A stretch of DNA of 64,000 bases from positions 116,758 to 180,757 of the forward strand of contig DATIEP010000037.1 of NCBI GenBank assembly GCA_035455745.1, in the 5' to 3' direction. The DNA comes from JADGGM01 sp027307005. GTDB lineage: Bacteria; Gemmatimonadota; Gemmatimonadetes; Gemmatimonadales; Gemmatimonadaceae. Made by a program: the position numbers and the translations under genes. The notes beneath the pieces were generated by a model, which worked only from the letters and a program-made list of their open reading frames with translations, was not told the DNA's origin and did no database searches. Below, piece after piece: positions 37,166-46,499 of the stretch (position 1 is its first letter; each line of letters opens with the position of its first letter).

Positions 37166-37184
37166 GATATATCTACGACATATC
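37166..37184. promoter_or_regulatory. Candidate PadR operator 2
   Basis: GATAT (37166-37170) and ATATC (37180-37184) with nearly the same internal sequence as operator 1; one copy carries one extra base. It ends 18 bases before the PadR start codon, so occupation would block initiation. Confidence 0.6.
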
Positions 37185-37202
37185 TTTGGGATGGAGGCGA
37201 CT

Positions 37203-37832
37203 ATGTGTCACGACCACTGGGGCGCTAAAGGATGGGCTGGTGCGGGACGGGGCTTTGACCCCGGCGTCATGGGCTGGTTTTGGGGCGGTGGCGGGCCGCG
37301 TGGCCGCCGCGGTTTCAGGGGCGGGCGCATGTTCGAGCAGGGCGATCTCAAGTACGTGATCCTCAAGCTGCTCGAGGAGAAGCCCCGCCACGGTTACGAG
37401 ATCATCAAGGAGCTCGAGGAGCGGTTTCGCGGCGCGTACGCGCCCAGCCCTGGCACCGTGTATCCGACCCTGACCATGCTCGAGGACATGGGGTACGCCC
37501 GTGGAACGCAGGAGGAGGGCGGCAAGCGGATCTACGAAATCACGCCGGAAGGACGTACCTACCTCGCCGAGAACAAGTCGACGGTCGAGGACATCTTCGA
37601 GCGGATTTCGGAGTTCGGCACGAGCTTCTTTGGACCGCCGATGACCGAGGTCAACCGGGCGTTCAAAGACCTGGCTCGCGCCACGTACAGCATGGCGTGG
37701 CACAATACGGCCGACGCCGACAAGATCCGCAGGATTCGCGACGCGCTCGACCGCGCGCACAAGGAAATCGACGAGATCGCCCGTTCCGGCGGTGCCGCTG
37801 GGTCGTCTGGGGGATCGGGATCCGCAGGCTAG
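37203..37832 (+). CDS. PadR-family transcriptional regulator
   Basis: 209-residue regulator. The winged helix is FEQGDLKYVILKLLEEKPRH through GYEIIKELEERF to SPGTVYPTLTMLEDMGYA and RIYEITPEGRTYL. A Gly/Trp/Arg-rich N-terminal tail (about 45 residues) and a helical dimerisation C-terminus flank it. ATG 37203 follows GGAGG at good spacing; an in-frame ATG at 37191 lies inside that ribosome binding site. Founding PadR members respond to phenolic acids. With an aromatic-acid-type amidohydrolase divergent to it and an aromatic-CoA-type molybdenum enzyme beyond, control of phenolic metabolism is a reasonable inference. Confidence 0.9.
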   Translation: MCHDHWGAKGWAGAGRGFDPGVMGWFWGGGGPRGRRGFRGGRMFEQGDLKYVILKLLEEKPRHGYEIIKELEERFRGAYAPSPGTVYPTLTMLEDMGYARGTQEEGGKRIYEITPEGRTYLAENKSTVEDIFERISEFGTSFFGPPMTEVNRAFKDLARATYSMAWHNTADADKIRRIRDALDRAHKEIDEIARSGGAAGSSGGSGSAG

Positions 37833-37887
37833 TAACCTGCAACGCTGGACTGCGCGGTCCTTTGCGCTAAGTTCCAAGGCGGGCTCT

Positions 37888-37920
37888 GGGTCGCGGATTT
37901 AGTCCGCGACCCGCTTTTTT
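37888..37920 (+). terminator. Intrinsic terminator after the PadR gene
   Basis: GGGTCGCGGA (37888-37897) pairs with TCCGCGACCC (37903-37912), 5-base loop TTTAG, followed by GC and six T. It separates the PadR gene from the potassium transporter gene. Confidence 0.88.
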
Positions 37921-37993
37921 GGTCCGATCCAGACGAGTGGTCGCCTTATGTTCTTCGCGACCGCAGGGTGTATGTCAAGGCTCAGATTTCCAT

Positions 37994-40000
37994 ATGGCCG
38001 CTGAACCAGCCCGCACCGGCGCACGCGCGCCGGGTGATGCGGGCGCGGGAAGCGCTTCTCCCACGACAACCGGATCGTTCAGCGGGACGTTCTTAGCCCG
38101 TCCTGATCGCGAACGGATCGAAGAGCGCCCGAGAGGGCGGAAGCTTGCCATCCTGTCGTTGACAGCGCTCGGTGTCGTCTTCGGCGACATCGGGACCAGT
38201 CCGCTGTACGCGATCAAGGAGTGTTTCAGTCCGTCGAGCGGGATCGCGCCGACAGCGCCCAACGTGTACGGCGCACTGTCGCTCGTGGTGTGGGCGCTCA
38301 CGCTCGTGGTGAGCGTGAAGTATTTGTCGTTCATCATGCGGGCGGATAACCGCGGGGAGGGCGGCATTCTCGCGCTGCTAGCGCTCATTCAGCGCGGGCT
38401 GCGCGGACGCGTGGGCATCGTGCCGGTCGCGGTCCTCATCACGCTCGGCTTGTTCGGCGCTGCGCTGCTGTACGGCGACGGCGTCATCACGCCGGCGATC
38501 ACGGTGCTCGGCGCGATCGAAGGCTTGCAGGTGGCCACGCCCGTGTTCGGCAAGATGGTCGTACCGCTCAGCGTGCTGGTGCTGTTCGTGTTGTTCCTGT
38601 TCCAGCGCCACGGGACCGACCGCATCGGCAAGGTGTTCGGCCCCGTGATGCTGCTGTGGTTCGCCAGCATCGCTGCGTTAGGCGTCGCCGAGATCATGAA
38701 AGAGCCGGCGATTCTGCTGGCGGTCGACCCGGTGTACGCCATCCGGTTCTTCGCCAAGAACGGGTGGCAGGGGTTCTTCCTGTTGGGCGCGGTGGTCCTC
38801 GTGCTCACCGGCGCCGAGGCGCTGTACGCCGACATGGGACATTTCGGACGGCGTCCCATTCGCGCCGCGTGGTTCGTGCTCGTGTTCCCGGCCCTTCTGC
38901 TCAACTACTTCGGCCAGGGCGCACTGCTGCTGCGCGATGCGAGCGCGGCGAGCAACCCGTTCTTCCGGCTCGTTCCCCAGCCGCTGCTCTACCCCATGGT
39001 CCTGCTCGCGACGGCGGCGGCGGTGATCGCGTCGCAGGCGCTCATTTCCGGCGCCTTCTCGCTCACGCAGCAAGCCATGCAACTGGGGTATTCGCCGCGC
39101 GTGACGATCACGCACACGTCGAAGCACGAGGCCGGGCAGATCTACATCTCCGAAGTGAACAAGGCCTTGATGGTCGGCTGTATTGGCCTGGTGCTCGGCT
39201 TCCGGTCATCGAGCGCGCTGGCAGCGGCGTACGGCATCGCGGTCACCGGCACCATGGCGATCACCACGCTGCTGTTCTTCTTCATCTCACACGATGAGTG
39301 GAAGTGGTCGCTGCCGCGGGCGGGCGCATTTCTGGCCGTGTTCCTCGTCATCGACCTGGCCTTCCTCGTCGCGAACGCGGTGAAGGTGGAGCACGGCGGC
39401 TGGTTTCCGTTAGTCGTCGCGGTGGTGCTGTACATCATGATGTCCACGTGGAAGCGTGGACGCACGCTGCTGCAGGATTTGCTGCGCAGCGCCAGCCTGC
39501 CGATCGACCTCTTCCTGGAGGACGTGCGCCGCCGCAAACCGCCGCGCGTTCCAGGCACCGCCGTCTTCATGACGTCGGACACCAGCGGCGCACCGGTGGT
39601 GCTGCTGCACCATCTCAAGCACAACAAGGTGCTGCACGAGCAGGTGGTCCTGCTGTCGGTGGTGACGGCCGACGTCCCCGAAGTGCCGGCGGCCGAGCGG
39701 CTGCGGCTCGATCCGTTAGGAGAAGGCTTCTATCGGGCCATCGCGCACTTCGGCTTCATGCAGACGCCCAGCGTGCGCGAGATTCTGTCGCGGTGCGAAG
39801 GGTTGGGGCTGCGCGCGCGGCCGGCGGACACGTCGTTCTATCTCGGCCGCGAAGAGCTGATCCCGACCGGCAACACGCCGATGGCGCGGTGGCGCAAGAA
39901 GCTCTTCGTGTTCATGGGGCGCAACGCGCGCGCCGCCACGCAATTCTTCGGGCTTCCGCCTAACAGAGTCGTCGAGCTGGGCGCGCAGATCGAGTTCTGA
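37994..40000 (+). CDS. kup: KUP-family potassium uptake transporter
   Basis: 668-residue Kup/HAK transporter for K+ uptake, with the signature ALGVVFGDIGTSPLYAIKE and about 12 membrane segments in residues 50-450, then a cytoplasmic C-terminal domain (ending NRVVELGAQIEF, the usual Kup end). ATG 37994 is chosen; an upstream GTG frame to 37919 would begin in the terminator. A 45-residue Ala/Gly/Thr-rich N-terminal extension precedes the first membrane segment. Its stop overlaps the next start by one base. Confidence 0.95.
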   Translation: MAAEPARTGARAPGDAGAGSASPTTTGSFSGTFLARPDRERIEERPRGRKLAILSLTALGVVFGDIGTSPLYAIKECFSPSSGIAPTAPNVYGALSLVVWALTLVVSVKYLSFIMRADNRGEGGILALLALIQRGLRGRVGIVPVAVLITLGLFGAALLYGDGVITPAITVLGAIEGLQVATPVFGKMVVPLSVLVLFVLFLFQRHGTDRIGKVFGPVMLLWFASIAALGVAEIMKEPAILLAVDPVYAIRFFAKNGWQGFFLLGAVVLVLTGAEALYADMGHFGRRPIRAAWFVLVFPALLLNYFGQGALLLRDASAASNPFFRLVPQPLLYPMVLLATAAAVIASQALISGAFSLTQQAMQLGYSPRVTITHTSKHEAGQIYISEVNKALMVGCIGLVLGFRSSSALAAAYGIAVTGTMAITTLLFFFISHDEWKWSLPRAGAFLAVFLVIDLAFLVANAVKVEHGGWFPLVVAVVLYIMMSTWKRGRTLLQDLLRSASLPIDLFLEDVRRRKPPRVPGTAVFMTSDTSGAPVVLLHHLKHNKVLHEQVVLLSVVTADVPEVPAAERLRLDPLGEGFYRAIAHFGFMQTPSVREILSRCEGLGLRARPADTSFYLGREELIPTGNTPMARWRKKLFVFMGRNARAATQFFGLPPNRVVELGAQIEF

Positions 40001-40785
40001 TGCGCCGCGCGCACCTCCTGGCGGCAGCCGTCGCGCTCGTCGCGGCCCGCTCGCCGGCGCAGGAGGCCGCCGATCCCCGCGACGCCCAACCCGAGCGACC
40101 CACAGTCGCGACGCACGCATACACCGTCTGGCCGGGCTGGATCGAGCTCGAGGCGGGCGTCGAGCTGGACCGCTTCGACGCCGGCGTGCACGCGTTCAGC
40201 ACACCGGTGTCGCTCAAGATCGGCGTCGCGCCGCGTCTTCAGCTCGAGCTCAGCGACGAGTGGGTGCGCAACACGAGCATCGGCCCGGCGCGCGATGCGG
40301 GCGGCGATGTCACCGTGTCGCTCAAGTGGCGCATTGCCGACAGCCTGCCCGTGCTCGGCTCGTTTGCGGTGCTCCCCGCGCTCGAGTTGCCAACGGGCAG
40401 CGTGCGCGACGGCACCGGCACCGGCTCCGGCGACGCGAAAATCACGCTGATCTCGAGCCATCAGTTGGGTCCGGTGGAGCTCGACATCAATGCGGGGTAT
40501 ACCCGGCGCGCGAGCACCGCGCACGCATCGCGCGACGCCACACTGTGGACGGTGTCGGCGGGCACGCCGGTTCGCGGCATGCTCGGCTGGACGGCGGAAG
40601 TGTACGGATTGCCCGGCACCGGCGGACCACATGGCTCGCCGCCGATCGTGGCCCTGCTCACGGGGCCGGTCTTTACCGTTAGGCGTTGGGCCGAAGTCGA
40701 CACCGGCGTGATCGTGCCGCTGGACGGGCCGCAGCCGCACGCGTTCTACGCCGGCGGCACGTGGAACATCGGGCGCCTCTGGTGA
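40000..40785 (+). CDS. Putative outer-membrane beta-barrel (MetA-pathway/phenol transport-like)
   Basis: 261 residues with a short signal peptide (HLLAAAVALVAARSPA) and alternating aromatic/hydrophobic beta strands throughout, ending in a C-terminal aromatic residue (NIGRLW), typical of outer membrane barrels. The architecture fits the family described as MetA-pathway of phenol degradation or generic transporter barrels; the name does not prove a phenol role. It starts at the overlapping TGATG after kup and is probably co-transcribed. The stop codon lies inside a terminator-like hairpin. Confidence 0.65.
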   Translation: MRRAHLLAAAVALVAARSPAQEAADPRDAQPERPTVATHAYTVWPGWIELEAGVELDRFDAGVHAFSTPVSLKIGVAPRLQLELSDEWVRNTSIGPARDAGGDVTVSLKWRIADSLPVLGSFAVLPALELPTGSVRDGTGTGSGDAKITLISSHQLGPVELDINAGYTRRASTAHASRDATLWTVSAGTPVRGMLGWTAEVYGLPGTGGPHGSPPIVALLTGPVFTVRRWAEVDTGVIVPLDGPQPHAFYAGGTWNIGRLW

Positions 40786-40792
40786 GGCGCCC
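40771..40792. terminator. Terminator-like hairpin over the barrel stop codon
   Basis: GGGCGCCTC (40771-40779), loop TGGT, GAGGCGCCC (40784-40792) is a perfect 9-bp stem between convergent genes. No T tract follows, so termination is inferred from position and stability. Confidence 0.55.
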
Positions 40793-40801
40793 GGGCGCTC
40801 G

Positions 40802-42175
40802 TCAGTGCGCCTTCACGTGCAGCGTCATGCGCGACCCCTTGCGCAACACGATGAACGTGTTGTCCTCGTCGCTGTCGATCGAGATGGACGCATGGTCGCC
40901 GTCGCGCACCGACTTGCCGTTGTGCGACACGATCACGTCGCCGGCCTGCAGCGGGCGCCAATCATCGGTTGCGTCCAGCACGAGCAGCCCGTCTTCGCTG
41001 CCCTTGCCGAAATAGGTGCTCAGCTCGGGGCTCACCACGGACATGCGCAGCCCGCCAATCATGACCGAGCTGCCCGGCCCGCCACTCAGCCAGCCGTTGC
41101 TCCCCATGGCGCCGGCATCGTCCCACGCGCTTGCTGCGAGGCGAGCCCGGACGGCCGCGAGCCGCGATTTCACCTTCGCCACGTCTTCCTGGCGTAGTGC
41201 GAGGACACGAGCGCTCGCGGCTGCGCGCTTGGCGTCCTCGATCTCGAGTTGCATGGGGCGCATCGATTCTTCCAAGCCGCGCAACTTCACCATGGGCGCC
41301 GGTGGCGCAATCCAGGTGGCGCCATCGAAGGAACCGATCCGCAGGCGGCGTCCATCCCTGTCCTTGTACACGTCGGCGGCGCGGGCCGTGGTCACCTTCA
41401 CCGTCTTCATGGCGCCGTTCGCGTACACCTGCATCGTGACCTCGTCGCCGGCCTTCTTCGACTGCAGCTCGCGCGAGAAGCGGCGCTGCTTCGCGCCTAA
41501 CAACTCGCCGCCCACCGCTTCATCGGCGGGCACGCGCAGGTCGACGTCGTCGATCGACGCGATGCGGTTCCCTTCCTCGATGCCCGCCTTGTCGGCCGGC
41601 CCGTTGTTCTCGACCTGCGTCACCAGAAGGCCTAACGTGTCGCGCGTGCTGCCGCCGCCATCGAGGCTCATGCCGACCACGGCGCGGTCGTCGTAATCTT
41701 CGGACGACATGCGCACAGGACGCACGATGACGTCCTCGAGTGCGGCCGTCTTCACCTTCACGGTCTTGTAGGCGCCGTCGGCGTACACCTGGAGCGTGAC
41801 GTCGTCGCCTGCTTTCACCTTCCCCAGTTCGCGCGTGAGGCGGCGCGTCATGATGCCGTCCATATCGGGCTCGCCGGCATCGCCGGGAGCGAGCTTCAGG
41901 TTCTCGCCGTTGATCGACGCGATGCGATAGCCCTCGAGCAAGCCGGCCTTGTCGGCGGGACTGCCGGGCGTGACGTTCTCGATCAACAACCCGAGCGTGT
42001 CCCGCTTGCCGGAGGCGCCGGTGGTGATGCCTAACGCGGCGCGGTTGTCGTTGTCGTTGTCGTTGCTCGACAGCCGGACCACCGTCATCGCCTTCGAGGG
42101 CTGGTCCTGAGCCGCAATCGGGACAGCGCTGCCCAGCACCACGACGGCGCCGAGTACGAGATGTGTTGGTCGCAT
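40802..42175 (-). CDS. Secreted protein with multiple PDZ domains
   Basis: 457-residue exported protein (signal peptide HLVLGAVVVLGSAVPIAA). Two clear PDZ-type repeats bear LGLLIENVTPGSPADKAGLL and LGLLVTQVENNGPADKAGIE, and a third degenerate one forms the C-terminus (LQAGDVIVSHNGKSVRDG). A coiled-coil-like basic/acidic segment lies between. No protease active site is visible, so it would be an adaptor or substrate-binding protein. AGGAG lies about 9 bases before ATG 42175. It is divergent from the MbfA-like gene. The three GTTAGGC words in it are all in coding orientation. Confidence 0.82.
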   Translation of the reverse strand: MRPTHLVLGAVVVLGSAVPIAAQDQPSKAMTVVRLSSNDNDNDNRAALGITTGASGKRDTLGLLIENVTPGSPADKAGLLEGYRIASINGENLKLAPGDAGEPDMDGIMTRRLTRELGKVKAGDDVTLQVYADGAYKTVKVKTAALEDVIVRPVRMSSEDYDDRAVVGMSLDGGGSTRDTLGLLVTQVENNGPADKAGIEEGNRIASIDDVDLRVPADEAVGGELLGAKQRRFSRELQSKKAGDEVTMQVYANGAMKTVKVTTARAADVYKDRDGRRLRIGSFDGATWIAPPAPMVKLRGLEESMRPMQLEIEDAKRAAASARVLALRQEDVAKVKSRLAAVRARLAASAWDDAGAMGSNGWLSGGPGSSVMIGGLRMSVVSPELSTYFGKGSEDGLLVLDATDDWRPLQAGDVIVSHNGKSVRDGDHASISIDSDEDNTFIVLRKGSRMTLHVKAH

Positions 42176-42294
42176 ACTGAAAACGCTCCTGGGCCGGGTA
42201 GAAGTAAGACCTGCACCGGATGAGTCACCAGGGCCTCGAGGACGGTTGCCCGCCTGCATTCCCTTGGGCACCGGCCACTGCGATATTTCGCCCC

Positions 42295-43461
42295 ATGTCT
42301 ATCGCAGTTGGCCGGACGCCGCCGCCCGCACCGTCGACCGCGCCGCAAGGCAAGGATCTGGACGCGTTCGAGCATCACTGGCAGGACGAAGCGGACGCGG
42401 CGTTTCTGTACCGTGCGCTGGCCGATGCCGAGCGTGACGCGTCGAAGCAGGACCTTTATCGGCGATTGGCCGAGGTCGAGGACCGGCACGTCACCATCTG
42501 GGGCGATCTGCTGAGGCGCGCTGGGCGCGCGCCCAAACCGTTCGTCCCGTCTGCCCGCGCGCGCCTGCTCGCGATCCTCGGACGCACGTTCGGTCCGCGC
42601 TTTCTGCTGCCGATGCTGCTCGCGGAAGAAGGTCGTGAAGTTCGCGCCTACCTGTCCATGCACCGCTCGCTTCCATCGGGCGGCGCCGGCAAGGGCGAAG
42701 CGCTCCTGTTAGCCCGCGAGTCGGCCGAGCACGCGAGCACTCTGGGCGAGATGGCGGGTCGGGCCGGCGAGCCGTGGCACCGTGCCGAATCTGGCGGCTT
42801 TCTCAGAAACGTGGTCTACGGCTTCAACGACGGGCTCACCGCGAACTTCGGACTCGTCGCAGGCATGATCGGCGCGACCGCGAGACAGGCGCACGAAACG
42901 GTAGTGCTCGCCGGGATCGCGGGGCTCATCGCCGATGCGCTGTCGATGGGTGCGAGCGGCTATCTCGCGGCGAAGAGCGAACAGGAGGTGTACGAGCACG
43001 AGATTGCCATGGAGCGCACCGAAGTCGAGCTCATGCCCGAAATCGAGCGCGATGAGCTGGCGCTCATGTATGAAGCCAAGGGCATGGAGCGGACGGCGGC
43101 GCAGGAGCTCGCGACGTCCGTCATGAGCGATCCGAAGCGGATGCTCGAAGAGCAGGTACAGGAAGAGCTCAAGATCGGAGAGCAAGCCGCGTCACCATTG
43201 CGCGAAGGCTGGGTGACCGGTCTCGCGACGGCGGTCGGGGCGTTCATTCCGGTGTTCCCGTTTCTCGTCATGCGGGGACTCGATGCGATGATCGCGTCGT
43301 TCGTCATTGCGATGCTGTCGCATTTTCTGGTTGGCGCGGCGCGGTCGGTGTTCACGGGGCGCAGCGTGTGGCGATCCGGCCTGGACATGTTCGTCGTCGG
43401 ACTGGGCGTTGCGGTGACCGGATTCTACGTGGGCGAATGGGTGGCACACACGATGCACTGA
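42295..43461 (+). CDS. mbfA: Ferritin-like/VIT1 fusion protein (MbfA-like iron exporter)
   Basis: 388 residues. The N-terminal part (about 20-165) is a ferritin/rubrerythrin-like four-helix domain with di-iron candidates in HHWQDEADAAFLYRALADAE, RRLAEVEDRHVTIW, LLAEEGREVRAYL and ARESAEHAS. The C-terminal part is a VIT1/CCC1-type transporter (VVYGFNDGLTANFGLVAGM; AGLIADALSMGASGYLAAKS) with about five membrane segments. This is the layout of MbfA in alphaproteobacteria, an iron/hydrogen-peroxide stress exporter. ATG 42295 is chosen over 42220 because the longer frame overlaps the divergent PDZ gene leader. Confidence 0.88.
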   Translation: MSIAVGRTPPPAPSTAPQGKDLDAFEHHWQDEADAAFLYRALADAERDASKQDLYRRLAEVEDRHVTIWGDLLRRAGRAPKPFVPSARARLLAILGRTFGPRFLLPMLLAEEGREVRAYLSMHRSLPSGGAGKGEALLLARESAEHASTLGEMAGRAGEPWHRAESGGFLRNVVYGFNDGLTANFGLVAGMIGATARQAHETVVLAGIAGLIADALSMGASGYLAAKSEQEVYEHEIAMERTEVELMPEIERDELALMYEAKGMERTAAQELATSVMSDPKRMLEEQVQEELKIGEQAASPLREGWVTGLATAVGAFIPVFPFLVMRGLDAMIASFVIAMLSHFLVGAARSVFTGRSVWRSGLDMFVVGLGVAVTGFYVGEWVAHTMH

Positions 43462-43574
43462 GCTCGAGCCCGCAATGAGCTGTGCACCCGCAGCATCACG
43501 AGTCGTTCGCTGGTCTTTCAGTCGATGGACGTGCGCTTCATATTGTCGCGTCCTCCACATGTTCCATCGCGTCC

Positions 43575-46463
43575 GTGGATTCATCACAGGCCCAACTGCA
43601 ACAGGCCCTCGGTGACGCGTTCGTCATAGAGCGAGAGCTCGGTGGCGGAGGCATGAGCCGGGTCTTTCTCGCCACGGAGCAGCGGTTGAAGCGCCGCGTG
43701 GTGGTGAAGCTGCTGCCGCCCGAGCAGGCGAGCGCGGTGAGCGCGGCGCGATTCAAGCAAGAAATCGAGATGGCGGCGCATCTCAGGCACCCGCACATCT
43801 TGCCGGTGCTGACGGCTGGCGCGCACGACGATCTGCTGTATTACGTGATGCCGTACGCGGAGAGCGAGTCGCTGCGCCATCGATTGACGCACGAGCGGCC
43901 GCTGCCGGTGGCGGAGGCGGTGCGCATTCTCCAGGAGATCGCGGACGCGCTCGAGTACGCCAACAATCGCGGCGTCGTGCATCGCGATGTGAAGCCGGAG
44001 AACATACTGCTCGAGGGCGACCACGCGGCGCTCACGGATTTCGGCGTGGCGCGGGCGATCGTGACGGCGCAGGGCGCGGCGCGCCTAACCGGAACCGGCC
44101 TCGGCGTGGGGACGCCGGGCTACATGGCGCCCGAACAGGCCTCGGGTGAGACGCACGTCGACGCACGGGCCGACATCTATGCGCTGGCGGTGGTCGGCTA
44201 CGAGATGCTGGCGGGCGTGCCGCCGTTCGCCGGTCCCAACGCGCAGGCCGTCCTGGCGGCGCATCTTCGCGACGCGCCGCCCGACCTGCACCAGGTGCGT
44301 CCCGAGGTGCCGGACGGCCTCGCGCGCGCGATCACGAAAGCCCTGGCCAAGGATCCGGCGGACCGGTTCGCGACGGCCGGCGAGTTCCGGGATGCGGTGG
44401 TCGCCGGGGCGGGTCCGCTGCCCCGCCGGCCGCGCGCGCTCACGCCGGTCGTGTTGGGCATCGCGGCGGGCGTGATCGTTGCGTTAGGCAGCGCCATCAC
44501 GTGGTACTGGCGCACGCATCACCTGGCGCGCGTCGATCCCGACGTCATCGCGGTGGCGCCGTTCGACGTCCTGGATGACGGGCTGTCGCTCTGGCACGAG
44601 GGCATGGTCGACCTCCTGTCGCGCAACCTCGACGGGGCGGGGCCGCTGAGCAGCGTCGCGCCGTCGATCGTGATCCGGCACTGGTCCGGGCGGGCGGACC
44701 GCCGCTCGGCGGTCGCGTTAGGCCGGAAGACCGGCGCCGGACTCGCGGTCTACGGATCGATTTCGCGATCGGGCACCGATTCGGTGCACGTGAGCGCCAC
44801 GCTCGTCAACGTGTCGACCGGCCGGTCGATCGGCGACGTCGACGCCGAAGACGCCCAGTCGCACATCGACCGCCTCTGCGACTCGCTCAGCGTGCGGCTG
44901 TTGCGCACCCTGAGCCGCGTGCGGCGGATCGCCGTCTCGTTAGGCGGGTCGATGGGCTCGTCGTCGCTCGCCGCCATCAAGGCCTACCTGCAGGGCGAGC
45001 AGTGGTACCGCGCGTCCAACTGGGATTCGGCCGCCGCGGCGTACGACCGGGCCATCGCGGCCGACAGCAACTTCGCGCTCGCCTGGCTCCGCGCCAGCTT
45101 CGTGCACGGATGGAAGGATGGCGCCGATGACGAACAATCCATGGCCGATCGCGCGCGCGCCGGGCGACTCAACCATGGATTGTCGCCCCGCGACAGTCTC
45201 ATCGTCGCGTTCGTCGGCGCCACCGGAGACGGCGGCACCGGCGCCACGCTGGCGGCGTTGGACAACGCGCTGATCCGGGGATATCCGAACGATCCCGAAG
45301 TCTGGTATCTCACCGGCGAGTTGCGTGAGCATCTGGGACACGTGCCCGGGCACTACTTCACGAGCCAGGAAATCATCGATGCCTTCGATCGCTCGATCGC
45401 CGGGGACTCGCAGCTCGCGCCCGCGTACATCCATCCCATCGAGGAATCGTTAGCGCTCGACGACTCCGCCCGCGCCTTACGCTACGCGCAGGCGTATCTG
45501 GCGGTCGATTCGAGCGGGACCGAGGCCAACGTCGTCCGCGTGGTTCAGCTGCTCGTCGCGCCCGGCGTTCCGGCGGCAGCGCGCGACAGTGCGCTGCGGG
45601 CTGCATCGTCCGCCGAGCTGCTCCAGGCGCACTTTCTCCTCGACAAATGGCCCGACCTCGCCGAGCGGGACATTCAAGCGCTCACACTCCTGAGTGCGCC
45701 CGGGCGCGATCCCCCCGGGTCGTCGTATGACTCTGCCGCGGTGGAACGCCTGCTCGCAGCGCGGCTGGCGATGCGCGGTCACGTGCGTCGCGCGTTGACG
45801 GAAGGCGATGAGGCGCGGCGGCCGGTGTTCGCGTTCAGCGCGGCGCTCGCGGGACTCATTCCGCGCGACACGGCTGCCGCCGAAGCGACGGCGCTGTTGT
45901 CGCACCCGTCGCCCCAGCTCGCGTACGCCATTCCATGGTGGGGCGCCGCCCACGACTCGAGCAGTCTGCGCCGGGCCGCGGCGGCGCTGGTGACGATCGC
46001 GCGCTCCCGTGCCACGCCCTCCGACGCCGGCCTGCTTGCGTTAGGCGCACGGGAGGTGCCCGCCTATCTGGCGTTGGCGAGGCGTGATTCCGTCGCGGCG
46101 CTCGCGCTCCTGGCCGCGATCCCGGATTCCCTGTGTAATGCGGTCGACTGCGCGCCGGCGCGCATCGCCCAGGCGCAACTCCTCGCGGACAGCGGACGCG
46201 GCGCCGAGGCGCTCCGCCTCCTGCCCACGCGCACCATCGCGTTCGGCTCCCCGCTCAGCGTGCCCACGGAGTTGCTCCGGGCGCACCTGCTCGAACGGTT
46301 GGGCAAACGCGCCGAGGCGCTCGACGCCTATACCTGGGTCACCAAGGTGTGGCGATCGCCGGATTCCGTGCTCATCCCCGTGGTCACCGAGGCGCGCGAT
46401 GGCATCCGGCGCCTCACCACCGAGATCGGCACGGGCCGCTCGCTACTCGATACCACCAGGTAA
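43575..46463 (+). CDS. Membrane-bound serine/threonine kinase with TPR sensor domain
   Basis: 962-residue PknB-type kinase. The nucleotide loop is ELGGGGMSRVF, the catalytic loop is HRDVKPEN (D138), the DFG motif is at 155-157, and the kinase fold ends near residue 270. One membrane span follows (about 290-312), then an extracytoplasmic TolB-like/adenylate-cyclase-associated region (VIAVAPFDVLDDGLSLWHEG) and TPR helices to the end. The GTG at 43575 gives a typical kinase start (MDSSQAQLQQALGDAFVIER); the frame is open to 43482 without ribosome binding site. Five GTTAGGC words occur in 2.9 kb. Substrate unknown. Confidence 0.9.
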   Translation: MDSSQAQLQQALGDAFVIERELGGGGMSRVFLATEQRLKRRVVVKLLPPEQASAVSAARFKQEIEMAAHLRHPHILPVLTAGAHDDLLYYVMPYAESESLRHRLTHERPLPVAEAVRILQEIADALEYANNRGVVHRDVKPENILLEGDHAALTDFGVARAIVTAQGAARLTGTGLGVGTPGYMAPEQASGETHVDARADIYALAVVGYEMLAGVPPFAGPNAQAVLAAHLRDAPPDLHQVRPEVPDGLARAITKALAKDPADRFATAGEFRDAVVAGAGPLPRRPRALTPVVLGIAAGVIVALGSAITWYWRTHHLARVDPDVIAVAPFDVLDDGLSLWHEGMVDLLSRNLDGAGPLSSVAPSIVIRHWSGRADRRSAVALGRKTGAGLAVYGSISRSGTDSVHVSATLVNVSTGRSIGDVDAEDAQSHIDRLCDSLSVRLLRTLSRVRRIAVSLGGSMGSSSLAAIKAYLQGEQWYRASNWDSAAAAYDRAIAADSNFALAWLRASFVHGWKDGADDEQSMADRARAGRLNHGLSPRDSLIVAFVGATGDGGTGATLAALDNALIRGYPNDPEVWYLTGELREHLGHVPGHYFTSQEIIDAFDRSIAGDSQLAPAYIHPIEESLALDDSARALRYAQAYLAVDSSGTEANVVRVVQLLVAPGVPAAARDSALRAASSAELLQAHFLLDKWPDLAERDIQALTLLSAPGRDPPGSSYDSAAVERLLAARLAMRGHVRRALTEGDEARRPVFAFSAALAGLIPRDTAAAEATALLSHPSPQLAYAIPWWGAAHDSSSLRRAAAALVTIARSRATPSDAGLLALGAREVPAYLALARRDSVAALALLAAIPDSLCNAVDCAPARIAQAQLLADSGRGAEALRLLPTRTIAFGSPLSVPTELLRAHLLERLGKRAEALDAYTWVTKVWRSPDSVLIPVVTEARDGIRRLTTEIGTGRSLLDTTR

Positions 46464-46494
46464 GCCCGCGACCGGCGTTCCGTTAGGCGCGGGC
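46464..46494. terminator. Terminator-like hairpin between convergent genes
   Basis: GCCCGCG (46464-46470) pairs with CGCGGGC (46488-46494); the 17-base loop and the right arm include GTTAGGC. It lies between the kinase stop and the leuS stop. No T tract. Confidence 0.5.
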
Positions 46495-46499
46495 CGACA

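Noticed and set aside
42220..42294. Upstream extension of the MbfA-like gene
   Set aside because: It overlaps the leader of the divergent PDZ gene and adds residues with no similarity to the ferritin-like domain.
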